From an uncultured Haliea sp. (GTDB lineage Bacteria; Pseudomonadota; Gammaproteobacteria; Pseudomonadales; Halieaceae): a stretch of 64,000 nucleotides of DNA. The notes under the pieces are model-generated. The model worked only from the letters and a program-made list of their open reading frames with translations, was not told the DNA's origin and searched no databases. The position numbers and the translations under genes were made by a program. Shown here piece by piece: positions 62,583-64,000 of the stretch; positions within the stretch are counted from its first letter, which is position 1; every line of letters starts with the position of its first letter. The DNA lies in the NCBI GenBank assembly GCA_913061145.1, contig CAJXUQ010000007.1, positions 99,562-163,561 on the forward strand, read 5' to 3'.

Positions 62583-62876
62583 TTAATGGTGATGACGATG
62601 TTCGTTTTCCCGGCGACCTTCTTCCAAGCCACGTTGATAAGCATCCTGGTCGGATTCATCCTCGTGCTGGCCATGGTCACCGTGGCCGCCGTGCCCCCCA
62701 TGTCCGCCGTGCATAAACAGATGCATAAACGGGCAGGCCAGGAGAATCAGGAAAGGTAAAAACTGCCAGACGTGTTGCCGGTGCTCGATCAGCAGAAAGT
62801 AGCTCGCCGCTGCAATTAAACCCAGGGCGGCCAGGCCTTTGGGGGTCAACCAGAATGATGATTTTTGGGTTGCCAT
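62583..62876 (-). CDS. DUF2933 small membrane protein
   Basis: 97 residues from the ATG at 62876. Two TM helices (GLAALGLIAAASYFLLIEH; WQFLPFLILLACPFMHLFMH) followed by HGGHGGHGGHGDHGQH and a charged His-ended tail (ENEHRHHH). This is the DUF2933 pattern, common in copper and silver resistance clusters; function unknown. Confidence 0.8.
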   Translation of the reverse strand: MATQKSSFWLTPKGLAALGLIAAASYFLLIEHRQHVWQFLPFLILLACPFMHLFMHGGHGGHGGHGDHGQHEDESDQDAYQRGLEEGRRENEHRHHH

Positions 62877-62884
62877 GGAACACC

Positions 62885-63223
62885 TCACCTGTGAAATTGA
62901 AAATCGTTGTCTGTTGCGCTGCGTTTATCATGTATCCAAATCAGATCGTTGACTGGCACGATGCAGACCAGCCCTTCGCTATCGGCATTAACATGCGCCG
63001 CATCCACAATCAGCTGCGCAATTTCCCTCGCCTGCTCAGCCTCGGCATAAATCTCCATTTGAATATGCTTGATCAAGTGGTTTTCGTTAAAACTGTCGAA
63101 GTAATAACCCCGGCCGCGAACCGGGTGTAAGGTAAAACCCGTCACCCCGTGTCGTATCAAGGCCTCTTCCACGTCTTTCAGGCGAAACTCATCAAAAATG
63201 GCCGTGACTTTATTGATGTTCAT
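62885..63223 (-). CDS. PII-like signalling protein
   Basis: 112 residues with the PII fold order: INKVTAIFDEFRLKDVEEALIRHGVTGFTLHPVRGRGYYFDSF (beta1-alpha1-beta2 and T-loop start), then MEIYAEAEQAREIAQLIVDAAHVNADSEGLVCIVPVNDLI (C-terminal beta-alpha-beta, B-loop). The T-loop is short and lacks the Tyr-51 uridylylation context of GlnB/GlnK. It is not linked to amtB or glnA but sits in a copper operon, as described for the PII-NG group near metal efflux genes. GAAGGA precedes the ATG. Confidence 0.8.
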   Translation of the reverse strand: MNINKVTAIFDEFRLKDVEEALIRHGVTGFTLHPVRGRGYYFDSFNENHLIKHIQMEIYAEAEQAREIAQLIVDAAHVNADSEGLVCIVPVNDLIWIHDKRSATDNDFQFHR

Positions 63224-63236
63224 CAGATCCTTCTAC

Positions 63237-63590
63237 TTATTTCACCGTGATCAGTCCACGGTACATCTGCATCTGGCAATGAAACGCGTATTCACCTGCT
63301 GCCAACGCGGGTAACTGAATGGTTTTCAATTTGTTCAGTGGCAGGGTATCGCTGATTTGCAGGTCAGGGATCAGTAAAGTCTCAGAACAGGGTGATTGAT
63401 CTTTGCGGATAAATTTGATTTCGACAGGTTCTCCGGTCGACACTTTAATCCGAGAAGGGGAATAGGTGCCATTTTCAACAGTAATCACCAGATCGTTTTC
63501 CCCCAGCTCAGCTTCTTTCGGCTTGTAAAGCCAGAACCACCACACAATCAGAGCGATTAACGCAAATCCGGCTATATTGATCAGTAACAT
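63237..63590 (-). CDS. Membrane-anchored cupredoxin-domain protein
   Basis: 117 residues: N-terminal TM anchor (LLINIAGFALIALIVWWFWLY), then a cupredoxin fold (VITVENGTYSPSRIKVSTGEPVEIKFIRKD). The ligand region has a Cys in SPCSETLLIP and, at the end, EYAFHCQMQMYRGLITV (His-Cys-x-Met), so a type 1-like or Cu(I) site is likely. 24 bases after the P-type ATPase gene; it may receive copper exported by it. Confidence 0.85.
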   Translation of the reverse strand: MLLINIAGFALIALIVWWFWLYKPKEAELGENDLVITVENGTYSPSRIKVSTGEPVEIKFIRKDQSPCSETLLIPDLQISDTLPLNKLKTIQLPALAAGEYAFHCQMQMYRGLITVK

Positions 63591-63614
63591 GTGGTATTTC
63601 TCCTGGTGTTGGGC

Positions 63615-63988
63615 TTAGTGTTCCTGCGCTTTAAACAAACGCAATCGATTGGCGTTGGTCACGACAGTGAGTGATGAAAACGCCATCGCGGCCCCGGCAA
63701 TCACCGGGTTCAACAACAAGCCCAAGAATGGGTACAGCACGCCAGCCGCAAAAGGCACGCCGGCCACGTTGTAAATAAAGGCGCCGAATAAATTCTGTTT
63801 GATATTGCGCAAGGTCGCTTTACTCACTGCAATGGCATCGGCCAAACCATGTAACGAACCCCGCATCAGGGTGATGTCGGCACTTTCAATGGCCACATCG
63901 GTACCTGTGCCAATAGCGAAGCCGACATTGGCGATGGCCAGGGCTGGCGCGTCGTTGATGCCGTCACCGGTCATGCCCACCACTTCAC
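63615..63988 (-). CDS. Cu(I)-translocating P1B-type ATPase, C-terminal part only
   Basis: The last ~124 residues; the rest is beyond the right edge. The hinge motif [14 protein letters not shown] is followed by the P1B-1 membrane signatures: [14 protein letters not shown] in TM7 and [17 protein letters not shown] in TM8, the copper-specific Asn-Tyr-Asn and Met-Ser-Ser sets. The frame reaches a TAA only inside the adapter-like last 12 bases, so that stop is artefactual. First known gene of the minus-strand run that continues to 58248. Confidence 0.92.
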
Positions 63989-64000
63989 CTGTCTCTTATA
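63989..64000. other. Tn5/Nextera mosaic-end sequence at the window edge
   Basis: The final bases CTGTCTCTTATA are the inner 12 bases of the Tn5 mosaic end used in transposase-based sequencing libraries. They interrupt the P-type ATPase frame at a point where conserved coding sequence is expected, so they are most likely untrimmed adapter at a contig end rather than genomic DNA. Confidence 0.8.

Overview
The window looks like chromosome of a GC-rich gammaproteobacterium, probably a marine member of the Cellvibrionales/Halieaceae-Pseudomonas side of the class. The evidence is gene order: guaBA beside xseA; lysS-prfB (with the programmed frameshift)-recJ-thrC-hom-alaC-dsbC-xerD-rplS-trmD-rimM-rpsP-ffh; and tgt-queA. 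The species is inferred only. The last 12 bases match the Tn5/Nextera mosaic end, so the right edge is probably a contig end carrying leftover adapter.

Layout. (1) 1-918: start of an RND adaptor gene and its TetR regulator, with a candidate promoter and operator. (2) 1328-4094: a small island scar behind guaA. It holds a 3'-terminal guaA duplication (516 bp identical to the resident gene, then abruptly diverged), a lipoprotein, and a divergent frameshifted relative of it. (3) 4095-8591: guaBA and xseA. (4) 8603-13367: a Crp-like regulator facing a receiver/class III cyclase, a single-domain response regulator and a hybrid-free histidine kinase, with a lipoprotein converging on the kinase. (5) 13460-33444: a core housekeeping block on the minus strand, interrupted only by the plus-strand ccsA-like and corC-like genes.

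(6) From tRNA-Leu(CAA) at 33725 to the right edge lies at least 30 kb of accessory DNA devoted to metals. A truncated tRNA-Leu copy and TGGGATACAA repeats mark an integration scar at its left border, but no integrase or transposase gene is visible. The modules in order are: an ACR3/SBF-type transporter; merR/merTPA; a DmeF-type CDF exporter with its RcnR/DmeR-type repressor; czcI-like-czcCBA; a CzcD-type CDF; an HMA-CDF protein with a CadR/PbrR regulator and a PbrT-like cytochrome/FTR1 uptake protein; copRS with a 46-bp perfect palindrome and a glutaredoxin/MauE-like protein; copA-copB with small Met/His-rich and cytochrome c genes; and a minus-strand run of a dozen genes from a Cu(I) P-type ATPase through a cupredoxin, a PII-like protein and several uncharacterised small proteins.

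Regulation is unusually legible. Three MerR-type promoters with 19-bp spacers (mer, the HMA-CDF gene and pbrT-like), a TACT-N7-AGTA RcnR-type operator and the palindrome in front of copRS can be placed to the base. The least explained parts are the long copper-linked minus-strand operon (twin HMA-like proteins, PII-like protein, DUF2933, methyltransferase-like protein) and the Crp/cyclase/kinase module.
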